Shown: positions 33,756 to 42,171, numbered from the stretch's first letter. The stretch is 64,000 bases of DNA from an uncultured Clostridium sp. (GCA_937885015.1 CALAAS010000038.1:124001-188000); one strand, 5' to 3'. The notes: generated by a model from the sequence alone, not told the origin. Numbers and translations are program-made.

Positions 33756-34934
33756 CTATACAAATTTCCGTTTTCCCAAAAGAAAAATAATACAGTTGCA
33801 AACCGCAATGACAAAACTAAGAAGAATCAGGCTTTCTACGCCAAGAATATCGCAGAGCCGTCCGCCCGCCAGGTTGGCTGTAATCGTTCCGACCACACTG
33901 GAACAGGTCAGGCCCACGGAGACGCAGAAACTGTGGATTCTTTTATCTGCCGCTTCTGAAAAACACGCTACACTTCCTGTATAAAACAGGGCAAAGCTTA
34001 AGGACTGCACAATCTGCCCGGTATAGAGTGACAATACGCCATGAAAGCACATCATACAGAAAGGCCGTATCAGGTTCAGGCATACTGCCGCCCCCAGGTA
34101 TTTCCAAGGCATCGACCGATTTTTTTTGTGAAAAACCGCCAGTATAAAAAGGGCGGCAGTCTCTGCCACAGCGCCAACGCCGCAAATCATTCCGTAAGCC
34201 GCTGCCCCTTCTCCTCTGGCGTCCACAATCAGAGACAGGAAACTCCCCACCGGCCTGTGGCTGAGCCAGTAAACCGTACACACCAGCAGGCAGAACAGAT
34301 ATCTCTGGTTTTTCAGAAGAATTCCAAAGGAAGCCTGGAAAGAAAGCCAGCCATCACTTTCTTTGCGGTCTTTCCTGTTCCCCAGTGGTTTATCCGGGAG
34401 AAAAAGAAGGAATGGGATCATCAGTAAAAACAGAATCGCCTGAAAATAAAAATAATGGCCCCATCCGTACAGATCAAAATAATACCCGGCTCCGAACGAT
34501 ACAAGGGCAAATCCAATGGAACCGCCCGCCCTGATTCTGCTGTATACAAGGCAGGAGTCTTTCGTTTTCCCGTAATCTACCCAGGCATCCATCAGCTGAC
34601 TGAAGGGGTACGCCACTCCGGCCAGTACGATCAGAAAAACAAGCGACAGAACCGTCCCGGCGAGTTCTGTACACAGAACGCATATTCCGCTTATTGCTGC
34701 AATGCAGAGCAGGAGATACCGCTTAACTGAAAAAAATGTATCCGCTATATAGCCTCCCACAGGCTCCATAAAAAGGCTTGCAAGAAGAGAGAGACTGGTA
34801 ATTGCTCCGCACATCGATGCGCTGATCCCTCTCCGAGTCAGGTACAGTACAATAAAACTTGAAAAAACACAGTACCCGGCATAATAAAAAAAATATGCCA
34901 TAAAATACGGGATCGTATAATGCCTCTCTCTCAT
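33756..34934 (-). CDS. MFS transporter
   Basis: 392 residues, 12 predicted membrane segments. The N-terminal PYFMAYFFYYAGYCVFSSFIVLYLTRRGIS and the MEPVGGYIADTF loop resemble the MFS_1-like/nucleoside-sugar symporter groups. Its substrate is not evident. Its ATG overlaps the stop of the sialidase-fold gene as ATGA, so it belongs to the rbsD-sialidase-MFS unit and may move the product or a glycoside substrate. Confidence 0.82.
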   Translation of the reverse strand: MRERHYTIPYFMAYFFYYAGYCVFSSFIVLYLTRRGISASMCGAITSLSLLASLFMEPVGGYIADTFFSVKRYLLLCIAAISGICVLCTELAGTVLSLVFLIVLAGVAYPFSQLMDAWVDYGKTKDSCLVYSRIRAGGSIGFALVSFGAGYYFDLYGWGHYFYFQAILFLLMIPFLLFLPDKPLGNRKDRKESDGWLSFQASFGILLKNQRYLFCLLVCTVYWLSHRPVGSFLSLIVDARGEGAAAYGMICGVGAVAETAALFILAVFHKKNRSMPWKYLGAAVCLNLIRPFCMMCFHGVLSLYTGQIVQSLSFALFYTGSVACFSEAADKRIHSFCVSVGLTCSSVVGTITANLAGGRLCDILGVESLILLSFVIAVCNCIIFLLGKRKFV

Positions 34935-35974
34935 AGGGAAATCCTTGCCAACGCCAGACTTTGGTTATAAATGCAGTTTCCGCCTGTCCAGCCTCTCTCA
35001 TAAAAGCATAGAATCGCGCCGTCATCCCTGTACTGAGCCAGATCAGAAGCCCCACTTTCTTTCTCCAGAAAAAGATCTCCCGACCAGGTGCGTCCACTGT
35101 CATCACTGAAACGAAGGGTCAGGTTTTTGCGGGCATCCAGACTCCATCGAACGTCTTCTCCCTGAGCCTGCCTGCGAAGGGCTTCCTCATCCCCATTGGC
35201 GCAGTTTACAAAAGCCAGACGGTTATCGAAAAGTTGCAGCAGCGCCCCAGAGCAGACTGGATCCGGGATTTTTTCTTCTAACCAGGGAGTTTCCCATTTT
35301 TTTTCATTTCCGCGGCAGAAGGCACGCTTTCGGATCCCTCGCTTTTCGTGACGCATGGTAGCCAGAAGGCTTCCGTCTTCGCACTGGACGATAGACGCTT
35401 CCGTTGGGTCTCCCATATCTCCTCCAGCGGGAACCACATTGCTGCACTCCCAGTCTGCACCTCCATTCCTGCTGTACAGACAGCCAAAACAGGCTGGAAG
35501 GTGGGCATTTTCTCCCCGGCTGAGCCAGATGGGAATCACAATGGTGCCTTCTTTCGTCTGGATTCCATGTCCCGGAGAAATACTCCACAGAGTAACCGGC
35601 CAGTTTTTCCGAAAGCCATTTACCCAGGAAGTCAGATCTTCTGTCTCTCCGAAGTTTTTACCCTGATCAAGGCTCTTTTTCATATATAAATGCCCGTAGT
35701 CCTGGCACCAGAACAGCCAGACTTCTCCCTGGCAGCCAGCGATCAGAAGAGGATTATGCAGCAGTTCTTTGCCTTTTGGTTCTGCAATGATTTCCCTTGG
35801 CAAAAAAGAATGGCCTCCGTCTGTACTTCTTCGCATGAAAAGTACTCTTCGGTCCCCCTCTCCTCTCCCTTCATACGTTAAAAGTACATCCCCGGATGAA
35901 GTTGTCACGATTCCGGGAACACGATACCAGTCAAACCCGTTCTTTCCATTTTCTTCGATCAATACTTTTTCCAT
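34931..35974 (-). CDS. Sialidase-fold (BNR/Asp-box) glycosidase-like protein, no signal peptide
   Basis: 347 residues, the length of a bare six-blade propeller. Arg18 in DWYRVPG matches the RIP-type first arginine of sialidases. Asp-boxes occur as STDGGHSF, SLDQGKNF, SRNGGADW and SDDSGRTW. CEDGSLLATMR offers a second arginine and ILCFYERG a late Tyr/Glu. No signal peptide or wall anchor is present, so it acts in the cytoplasm on an imported compound. Sialic acid lyase or epimerase genes are absent nearby, so true sialidase activity is not assured. Confidence 0.78.
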   Translation of the reverse strand: MEKVLIEENGKNGFDWYRVPGIVTTSSGDVLLTYEGRGEGDRRVLFMRRSTDGGHSFLPREIIAEPKGKELLHNPLLIAGCQGEVWLFWCQDYGHLYMKKSLDQGKNFGETEDLTSWVNGFRKNWPVTLWSISPGHGIQTKEGTIVIPIWLSRGENAHLPACFGCLYSRNGGADWECSNVVPAGGDMGDPTEASIVQCEDGSLLATMRHEKRGIRKRAFCRGNEKKWETPWLEEKIPDPVCSGALLQLFDNRLAFVNCANGDEEALRRQAQGEDVRWSLDARKNLTLRFSDDSGRTWSGDLFLEKESGASDLAQYRDDGAILCFYERGWTGGNCIYNQSLALARISL

Positions 35975-36004
35975 CGTCCGCTTCTCCTCCTGATACTGCC
36001 TCGC

Positions 36005-36436
36005 TTATACGAAAGAACAGGCAAACCGTTCCACATACTTGTCCATTCCCGATGCGGAATATAAAACCATGGTACAACAGCTTCCAAAATCTCCGGTTCG
36101 CACCACAGCTTTTGCCTGAAGCATCAATGCATTGAGATCCCCCTGCCCAATGGTTCCTCCTGGAAGATTCGGTATCAGTTTTTGAATCTCCTGAAATTTT
36201 TCCGGATTGTATACGGGCATCAGCTCAAAAACATCGTAGCGCTCTGCCACCAGATCATTCAGGATTGCCTCCATTGTCTGAATCAGGGTCGGTACTCCAC
36301 GAACCAGTGACACATCAATCACATGACTTCCATCTGGTATCGGCATGTTGGCATCACAGATTACAATAGCATCTTTATGTCTGGCCCTTGCCAGAGCATA
36401 CGAAAGTTCCGCATTTATAATGGTCTGTTTAATCAT
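36005..36436 (-). CDS. RbsD/FucU-family sugar mutarotase
   Basis: 143 residues, typical size. The fold is recognised from ELSYALARARHKDAIVICDANMPIPDG, VIDVSLVRGVPTLIQTM and the late VVRTGDFGSCCTMVLYSASG. The family speeds the interconversion of sugar anomers or of pyranose and furanose forms before kinase or isomerase action. First gene of the unit with the sialidase-fold and MFS genes; AGGAGG lies before the ATG. Confidence 0.9.
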   Translation of the reverse strand: MIKQTIINAELSYALARARHKDAIVICDANMPIPDGSHVIDVSLVRGVPTLIQTMEAILNDLVAERYDVFELMPVYNPEKFQEIQKLIPNLPGGTIGQGDLNALMLQAKAVVRTGDFGSCCTMVLYSASGMDKYVERFACSFV

Positions 36437-36468
36437 CCTTCTCCTCCTAGCATACTGATATTATATAT

Positions 36469-36485
36469 TGTATTATATCATTATA
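36469..36485. promoter_or_regulatory. Cluster operator C, imperfect, with -10 of the rbsD unit
   Basis: TGTATTATATCATTATA matches operators A and B at 14 of 17 positions and is placed the same way over a minus-strand TATAAT (36485-36480). The inner palindrome is broken, so weaker binding is possible. Confidence 0.5.
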
Positions 36486-36570
36486 CTATGTTTAAATCAA
36501 GATACTTGCGAAAAAAGTGCAAAAAGCCTTGATTTTCAAGGAAATTCAGGACAATTTAGGATGTTTTTGC

Positions 36571-36599
36571 TTGCCTTTTATCCTTTTACGTATTAGAAT
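36571..36599 (+). promoter_or_regulatory. Promoter of GntR paralogue 2
   Basis: TTGCCT (36571-36576) and TAGAAT (36594-36599) are spaced 17 bp, about 50 nt before the start codon, reading away from rbsD. Confidence 0.55.
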
Positions 36600-36618
36600 G
36601 TATTAAGAAGTACTAATT

Positions 36619-36633
36619 GGTTATTATGTAACC
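36619..36633. promoter_or_regulatory. Possible autoregulatory dyad before GntR paralogue 2
   Basis: GGTTATTATGTAACC has GGTTA/TAACC arms around 5 nt, just upstream of the ribosome binding site. Its GTTA/TAAC halves resemble the GTTAT/ATAAC halves of operators A and B. Confidence 0.4.
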
Positions 36634-36648
36634 GCATAAGGAGGATGG

Positions 36649-37380
36649 TTGATGTTAAATCAGGACGCAATGACCCCACTGTACGTTCAGTTAATGGACG
36701 AAGTCGAACAGGCGATCAATAATGGAATCTATAAGCCTGGAGATCGGATTATGACCGAGGCGGAAATGGCCAAAAAATACGGCGTCAGCCTGATTACCGT
36801 CAGAAAAGCCATAGGATCCCTTATGGAAAAAGGTCTGGTTATAAGGAAACAGGGCAAAGGAACCTTTGTCACAAAACCTAAGTTTTCCAAAAATATGAAA
36901 AAATTACAGGGATTCAGTGATATGTGTGAGCAGATGGGCGTAAAACCGGGAGCAAAAGTTCTGGAAAGCCGCCTGATAAATGCTGATGAAAAAACCGCAG
37001 CACGACTGGGAATCGCACCGGGAAGTAAAGTGGTTTATATTTCACGGCTTCGTACTGCAGACAACGAGCCAGTTCAAATTGAGCGCAGCTGTTTTCCGCT
37101 GAAATATGCATTTTTGCTGGAAACAGACTTAAACGACAGTTCTCTGTTCCAGGTTCTGGAAGAAAAAAGCGGGAATCGTGTAGCCAGTTCAGAAAAAACC
37201 ATTGAGTTATGCAGAGCTACTGCGGAAGAAGCCGCTCTTTTAGACGTAGGGAAGACGGATTATCTGCTTTTTGTACGCAGTACTGCCTATGACCAAAATG
37301 AAGCCCCTCTCTATACCGGGGTTCAGCTAATCAATGGGGATCGTTTTTCGTTATATGTCTATGAAAGCGATCGGGAGTAA
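36649..37380 (+). CDS. GntR/HutC-family regulator, paralogue 2
   Basis: 243 residues. The winged helix has PLYVQLMDEVEQAINNGIYKPGDRI and SLITVRKAIGSLMEKGLVIRKQGKGTF. The UTRA domain is nearly the same as in the regulator at 23047-23793 in long stretches (SEMCEQ/SDMCEQ, VKPGAK, PVQIERS, FPLKY, VASSEK, IELCRAT, LFVRST, GVQLING). Shared ligand chemistry with different operator preference is likely. AAGGAGG is upstream. It is divergent from rbsD and marks the other edge of the cluster. Confidence 0.9.
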   Translation: MMLNQDAMTPLYVQLMDEVEQAINNGIYKPGDRIMTEAEMAKKYGVSLITVRKAIGSLMEKGLVIRKQGKGTFVTKPKFSKNMKKLQGFSDMCEQMGVKPGAKVLESRLINADEKTAARLGIAPGSKVVYISRLRTADNEPVQIERSCFPLKYAFLLETDLNDSSLFQVLEEKSGNRVASSEKTIELCRATAEEAALLDVGKTDYLLFVRSTAYDQNEAPLYTGVQLINGDRFSLYVYESDRE

Positions 37381-37417
37381 TCCATCACTTCTGAATTTGT
37401 AAAATTCAATTTAAAAT

Positions 37418-37454
37418 GGGTGTAGCAAAACCGTTCTGCTACACCCTTCTTTTA
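37418..37454 (+). terminator. Terminator of GntR paralogue 2
   Basis: GGGTGTAGCA (37418-37427) pairs perfectly with TGCTACACCC (37437-37446), followed by TTCTTTTA. The intergenic repeat copy 2 begins in its T run. Confidence 0.88.
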
Positions 37455-37495
37455 TTGCATAGGAAATTACTTCCTATGCAATAAAAAACGCTCCG
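37447..37495 (-). repeat. 49-bp intergenic palindromic repeat, copy 2
   Basis: The core near-palindrome (37457-37479) is the exact reverse complement of 10240-10262, and the flanks match too. As with copy 1, it directly follows a rho-independent terminator and keeps the same orientation relative to the terminated gene. Six T on the minus strand may help end the operon from the right. Confidence 0.8.
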
Positions 37496-37504
37496 CGAGG
37501 ATTA

Positions 37505-38479
37505 TCACTTGTTTTTATCAAAATGCTGGTAATCCTTGGGGTTATTCCAGTCCCCGCCCCACTGGAAACCATGCTCCGTAAACAGCTGATACGCCAAATC
37601 CTCATGGGTAATCATATGGGGAAGACCTGCGCTTCGGTCAATGTAAGCGTTGGCGTTTTCGTGAGACCATCGCGGGGAACCGGTGGAGTAAGAAACGTAG
37701 GGATTCTGCTGCGGATTCAGATCAATGGCCTTTCCGTAAGCATGATTCGAAAGCTTGGATCCTCCTGTCACGGTTCGATAGCAAAACGCAGATGTATTGT
37801 TGACATCAATGGAAGCCGAATCAGTGGTATCCGGATCTCCTGTCCAGTAGTTGTCAATCAGATACATGGAATCTATCTCATACCTGGCTTCAAACAATTC
37901 CTTGAAAATACTCTTTACGTCCTCTTCGATCTCTCTGCTGACGATCATCTCCCCTACCTGAATCCGGCCATCGAAATTATAATGGGGCATCTTCAGATAG
38001 CACAGGGAACTTAAGGGCACATAATCATTGGCCCGGTATGATTTTCCGTTAATGCGCTCATAAAGGTTATCCCCTTCTTCTATGGCCCAGCTCATAAAAT
38101 AGGCATCCAAATTGGAAAAGTCAATCTGTTCCTCTGCAAGGATCGTGCCAGCAGGGATTCCGCTTAAGCTTTCAAGCCTGGGATCTGCCTTTGTCTCCTC
38201 TTCTGTCTCTTCTTCCTGGGTTTCTGCCATTTCTTCTGTTACTTTTTCTGTGCCCTCTGAAGGACCCTCTTCCGTCTCTTTGATATCCCCGGACTCCTCC
38301 GATGGTTCAGACAGCGCCGTCTCAAATTCATGGTTTCCCGTTCCATCGCCGGATCCCTGCATGGCCCGGCGCACTGCCAGAAAGCCAGCCAGGAGAACCA
38401 ACGCTGCTAATATAAGCGCCAGAAGGCGAACGGGAAACCTCTCCCGCCCTCCATGGCTTTTTCTGCTTCGATTATTCAT
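37505..38479 (-). CDS. Membrane-anchored M15-family peptidase, D,D-carboxypeptidase-like
   Basis: 324 residues. A membrane segment (about 13-33) is followed by a Glu/Thr-rich linker (about 40-95) and an M15-type domain: LSNHAYGKAIDLNPQQNPY supplies the first His and Asp zinc ligands, and DYQHF near the C-terminus the second His; YIDRS and FQWGGDW are typical of the M15C group of phage-type endopeptidases and D-Ala-D-Ala carboxypeptidases. It should act on peptidoglycan outside the membrane. It is the last gene of the zinc-ribbon operon, overlapping its neighbour by 8 nt. Confidence 0.85.
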   Translation of the reverse strand: MNNRSRKSHGGRERFPVRLLALILAALVLLAGFLAVRRAMQGSGDGTGNHEFETALSEPSEESGDIKETEEGPSEGTEKVTEEMAETQEEETEEETKADPRLESLSGIPAGTILAEEQIDFSNLDAYFMSWAIEEGDNLYERINGKSYRANDYVPLSSLCYLKMPHYNFDGRIQVGEMIVSREIEEDVKSIFKELFEARYEIDSMYLIDNYWTGDPDTTDSASIDVNNTSAFCYRTVTGGSKLSNHAYGKAIDLNPQQNPYVSYSTGSPRWSHENANAYIDRSAGLPHMITHEDLAYQLFTEHGFQWGGDWNNPKDYQHFDKNK

Positions 38480-39503
38480 CCAATCTGTACACTCCTATCT
38501 CTGCAATAACCATATCCTGATATTCTGTGCCAGGGTAAACATCCTCCACTGTCACAACGATCCGGTCTGCCTGTACTTCCCGGGACAAGGGACACGTAAA
38601 TTCCGTCATTTCATCTGGAAAATCAATGGTAAACTCTTCTTCTCCCAGATTGACGCGCAGGCGTTTCGGCCGATTATTGCGAACATACCAGTCAGCGGAG
38701 CGATGGTTTCCGAGCCGGAACGTAAGCACACTGACAGGGTTCGTTGATAAAAAATCCGCAGAGACAGACTGATTGATTCCGCCGTTGACGTTCGTCTGCC
38801 AGCTGGTTTCTGGAATTCCATCAAAAGCGCTGGCAGCCGTATATACATGCTCTGCATCTGTGGGAGGAAGGTGGGAGGAGTCTGTTGTATTGATAAGTCC
38901 CACCGTATGCCCACCGTATATAACATACGATGCGTCTGGCTGGCACGTTACGGGAGGCAGAGACGCATCGCCCGCGGTTTCCTGCAAAGGAACCGTTTCT
39001 GCCAGAACTCGTTCTTCCCCGCTCTCGCTCTCTTGTTTTATCTCATCCTCTCCAGCCGTTTCTTCCTCTGCACGATCGGTCTCTTCTTCCCCCCAGTCTT
39101 CCCAGGCGGATGCATGGCTTTCGTTTGGTTCCTCTTTCTTTTTTAACCCGCCGCTGGCAAAAAAGAACGCAATGGCAGCCACTGCCGCCACCACAATCAC
39201 AGACAGCACAATCGCCGGCACCGGGGATTTTTTCTTTCTGGGCGGCTGCTCGTGTAAGGAAGCGTTTCCTCCTGGCTGGACTGGCCTCTGGACTGGTTTC
39301 TCAGCCGGTTTCTCCACTGGTTTTTGTGCCGGCTTTTGAGCCACCTTCTCCGCCGGTTTTTCCACTGGTCTTTCCACCGGCCTCTGGACTGGTTTCTCAG
39401 CTGGTTTTTCAGCCGGATGAGAAGCTGTTTTTACAGGGGCCCCACATTTTCCGCAGAATTTTGCATGTTCTTTTAATGGACTTCCACATTTTGGACAAAA
39501 CAT
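38472..39503 (-). CDS. Zinc-ribbon membrane protein with glycan-binding-like C-terminus
   Basis: 343 residues. A zinc ribbon (CPKCGSPLKEHAKFCGKCGAP) starts the protein, then Pro/Lys/Glu repeats of the PVEKPAEK type (about 30-75), a membrane segment (about 93-115), an acidic linker, and a C-terminal jelly-roll-like domain (AASAFDGIPETSWQTN ... ADRIVVTVEDVYPGTEYQDMVIAEIGVY). The latter matches the F5/8-type or NADase-type glycan-binding group. So a cytoplasmic zinc finger is joined to an outside sugar-binding part. Confidence 0.75.
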   Translation of the reverse strand: MFCPKCGSPLKEHAKFCGKCGAPVKTASHPAEKPAEKPVQRPVERPVEKPAEKVAQKPAQKPVEKPAEKPVQRPVQPGGNASLHEQPPRKKKSPVPAIVLSVIVVAAVAAIAFFFASGGLKKKEEPNESHASAWEDWGEEETDRAEEETAGEDEIKQESESGEERVLAETVPLQETAGDASLPPVTCQPDASYVIYGGHTVGLINTTDSSHLPPTDAEHVYTAASAFDGIPETSWQTNVNGGINQSVSADFLSTNPVSVLTFRLGNHRSADWYVRNNRPKRLRVNLGEEEFTIDFPDEMTEFTCPLSREVQADRIVVTVEDVYPGTEYQDMVIAEIGVYRLDE

Positions 39504-39519
39504 AACGGTACCTCCCTTG

Positions 39520-39948
39520 CTAGTTCATGCGGGTTCCGCATTTGCGGCAGAACTTAAAGGCGCGGTCGTAAACCTGTCCGCAGTTTGGACATACCAGCAC
39601 CGGATCCCCGGCTGGTTCCGAAGCTGCCGCCGGGGCAGCCGGTCTATCTGTCTCTCCCAGAATCTGTTTTTCCATTTCAGCCAGGCGCTCTGCTTCCGCC
39701 TCCTGTGCCACAATTAACTCTTCTTTCTCTTGAATGAGACGAAGTTTTTCTTCCATTTCCACCGTGGTAGGCGCTTCGCCTGCCTTCCAGTTTTCATAAA
39801 GGGCTGCACCCAGTTCCAATTTGAGCGTCTCAATATCGGATTTCAACGTAGAAATATACGTTTTGATTTTATTGATTTCCAGAAAATTTGCTGTCTTTAC
39901 ATTTAAAGTTGTAAGACCTTTTGAAAACATATTTTTAATATCAGCCAT
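39520..39948 (-). CDS. Coiled-coil protein with C-terminal zinc ribbon
   Basis: 142 residues. A long amphipathic helix region (about 20-100; TLKSDIETLKLELGAALYENWK) is followed by an Ala/Pro-rich link and a zinc ribbon (CPNCGQVYDRAFKFCRKCG). It has no membrane segment and no enzyme motif. Zinc ribbons of the same type occur in its two larger neighbours, so it may connect to them in the cytoplasm. Function unknown. Confidence 0.75.
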   Translation of the reverse strand: MADIKNMFSKGLTTLNVKTANFLEINKIKTYISTLKSDIETLKLELGAALYENWKAGEAPTTVEMEEKLRLIQEKEELIVAQEAEAERLAEMEKQILGETDRPAAPAAASEPAGDPVLVCPNCGQVYDRAFKFCRKCGTRMN

Positions 39949-40026
39949 GACTGACTCCTCCTTTTGTATTTTCTATTTCCATTTTTCGTCTGATTGATAC
40001 AATTTTACCGGTCTCCCTTCAAGGCA

Positions 40027-42171
40027 TTACCGATACTCCAGGAAACTTACATCTTCTTCCACAAGGGAGCTTTCTCCTTTTTTCCAAAGATAAAGATCGC
40101 CCTCTAATCGCTCATAATCATAGTCTGCCAGGTACATCACGCTTCCGTCCGGCAAAACCAGAGCATGATATACATCCTCCCCCAATTCAGTGACAATCCC
40201 CTCCTTCTGAAGCATACCAAGGCTGCTGCAATAGGAAGACGTATTGTAGTCATACTCCACAAACAGAATTCCATTCTCTTCGTAAAAGAAATCAACATCA
40301 TCCATAATCTCCTGACCATCGCAGCGAAGAGATCCCTCCACCCGGTTCCAGTCATAATCAACGATATAATAAAGCTTCTTCTCCTTTACCAGCATATAGG
40401 AGGAATACAGGCTTTCGCCTTCCTCCATCAAAAGTCCCTCTGCATCATTATCCAGCATTACCGATTCGCCGGCTCCTTTTTCCGAATATGGAATTTTCAA
40501 AAGTTCGCATACTTTCCAGACATCATATCCATCTTCCAATGCTTTTTCATAAACTGCCTGGTAAATAACGCGATTGACCGTATCCACAAAGAAATAATCC
40601 CTATCATTTTCTGTCTCCAGCACAGCAATGCATCCATCCGATACAATGGAAATCTGTCTTTTTACGTTTCCCTCACTTTTTTTCTTATAAAACAGGCTGG
40701 AAAGTGTTGCAGACGAATCCATTTCAGAAATACGGATTCTTGGCAGATCCTCTTCTGCATAATTCTCCACGTAAATGGCTGGCTCGTAATTATCAGAAGA
40801 ATTTTCGCCTATGGTCTGGCAGACCGTGGTTTCATAGCAGTTCCAGGCATTTTCCACCAGAAGCCTGGACTCTGCCCCGTCATAAACGTATAGATTACTG
40901 CGGCTAATCTCCTGATTTTCGCTGATAATCCGGTTACGGATTTCATCCCGCTCCAATTTTTCCTCGTAGGCATTCCAGGCATCATTGTATCCTACCGAAT
41001 CAAAGGCAAAAAATGAACCGTTCCATTTACGGTTATAGTCTTCCCGTCTCGGCTCCGAACGCTGCGCATCCTGCAGGGCCATATCGTCATCAAAGAGCCG
41101 GGTCAGGGAAAAAGCATCCCCCTTGGTCTCATAGTAAACAAACTGCTTGTTTCCATAAGGCACCGCATAGATAACGTCAGAGGCAATTTTTTCTTTCACG
41201 CCTTCCCGGACAACATACAGGTTATCCTTATCATCCCAATAATACGCCACCTTTAAATCATCGGTACAGGAAAGAATATACGTGCAGTCGGAAGTTACTT
41301 TTTCCTCCGCCCCCTCCTCTAAAACCGGCATATAGTAGAGCCTCTGCTGGGAATCCGTATATAAAAGGCGCGTTCCGTCTTTGCTTACATGCCAATCCAT
41401 GAAATCCTTTGCCAGTTTCTTTGTTTCGCCGTTTTCGTAAACATAGAGATTGCTGTTTTTTACATAAAAGAGCCTGTCGCCGGCCATTTCGATAAACGTT
41501 ACGCCGCTGGCTATTTTCTCCTCTGTGTCGTTCTTCTCGCTCTCTTTTTTTAAATCCTTCCGGTAAAGTGTTCCCGTGCCGGAGCTGTCATTTTTCGCCG
41601 TATAATAAATGTATCGCCCATCTTTCGAATATTCCACGGAGCTGTGGATATAAGTATTCGCCGTGTCTGCTGCAACCGAATCCGTAATCTCCAGCGTCTT
41701 TTTGCCATCCGTATAATACAGCGTATTATCTTTTTCATAGATGCACCCCTGTACTCCGGCCTCTTCGGATCCGCCAAGCCGCGGCAGGGCAAAGGCGGCT
41801 CCGCCGACCACAGCGACTGCAGCTACCCCGGCAGCCAGAAAGAAAACAGGGCGTTTTCCTCCGTTTTTTTTCCTGTTTTCCTGAATCGGTCTCCTGACTT
41901 CCATAGCCGCCGTCTGGCTGGCCTTTATTGCCTCCGCTTCTTTTGTCAGCGGCGCCCCGCAGGCTTCGCAGAACGCGCCTCCCTCTGCATTTTTACAGCC
42001 GCATTCCGGGCAGAATACGAATGCATCCGTCAGATCGCCGGCTTCTTGTGTCTCCCTTTTTTCATGGTCGTTACTCTCTGTTCCGTCCATGTCTTCCATC
42101 TCTGCACCGCAGACAGGGCAGATTTTTGCATTGTCGCCAATCTCTGAGCCACAATTATCACAATATGCCAT
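40027..42171 (-). CDS. Double zinc-ribbon membrane protein with propeller-like C-terminus
   Basis: 714 residues. Two zinc ribbons (CDNCGSEIGDNAKICPVCG and CPECGCKNAEGGAFCEACG, in the first ~75 residues), then a single membrane segment (about 107-128), then ~580 residues of repeats such as GRYIYYTAKND, DRLFYVKNSNLYVYENGE, GTRLLYTDSQQRLYYM. These recall TolB/DUF5050-like beta-propellers and lie outside the membrane. Binding of a cell-wall or surface component is possible; nothing catalytic was seen. Confidence 0.72.
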   Translation of the reverse strand: MAYCDNCGSEIGDNAKICPVCGAEMEDMDGTESNDHEKRETQEAGDLTDAFVFCPECGCKNAEGGAFCEACGAPLTKEAEAIKASQTAAMEVRRPIQENRKKNGGKRPVFFLAAGVAAVAVVGGAAFALPRLGGSEEAGVQGCIYEKDNTLYYTDGKKTLEITDSVAADTANTYIHSSVEYSKDGRYIYYTAKNDSSGTGTLYRKDLKKESEKNDTEEKIASGVTFIEMAGDRLFYVKNSNLYVYENGETKKLAKDFMDWHVSKDGTRLLYTDSQQRLYYMPVLEEGAEEKVTSDCTYILSCTDDLKVAYYWDDKDNLYVVREGVKEKIASDVIYAVPYGNKQFVYYETKGDAFSLTRLFDDDMALQDAQRSEPRREDYNRKWNGSFFAFDSVGYNDAWNAYEEKLERDEIRNRIISENQEISRSNLYVYDGAESRLLVENAWNCYETTVCQTIGENSSDNYEPAIYVENYAEEDLPRIRISEMDSSATLSSLFYKKKSEGNVKRQISIVSDGCIAVLETENDRDYFFVDTVNRVIYQAVYEKALEDGYDVWKVCELLKIPYSEKGAGESVMLDNDAEGLLMEEGESLYSSYMLVKEKKLYYIVDYDWNRVEGSLRCDGQEIMDDVDFFYEENGILFVEYDYNTSSYCSSLGMLQKEGIVTELGEDVYHALVLPDGSVMYLADYDYERLEGDLYLWKKGESSLVEEDVSFLEYR

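Noticed and set aside
23047..37380. Sialic acid utilisation operon
   Set aside because: TRAP and a sialidase-fold gene suggested it, but the kinase, epimerase and SIS genes match FrlD, FrlC and FrlB rather than NanK, NanE or NanA.
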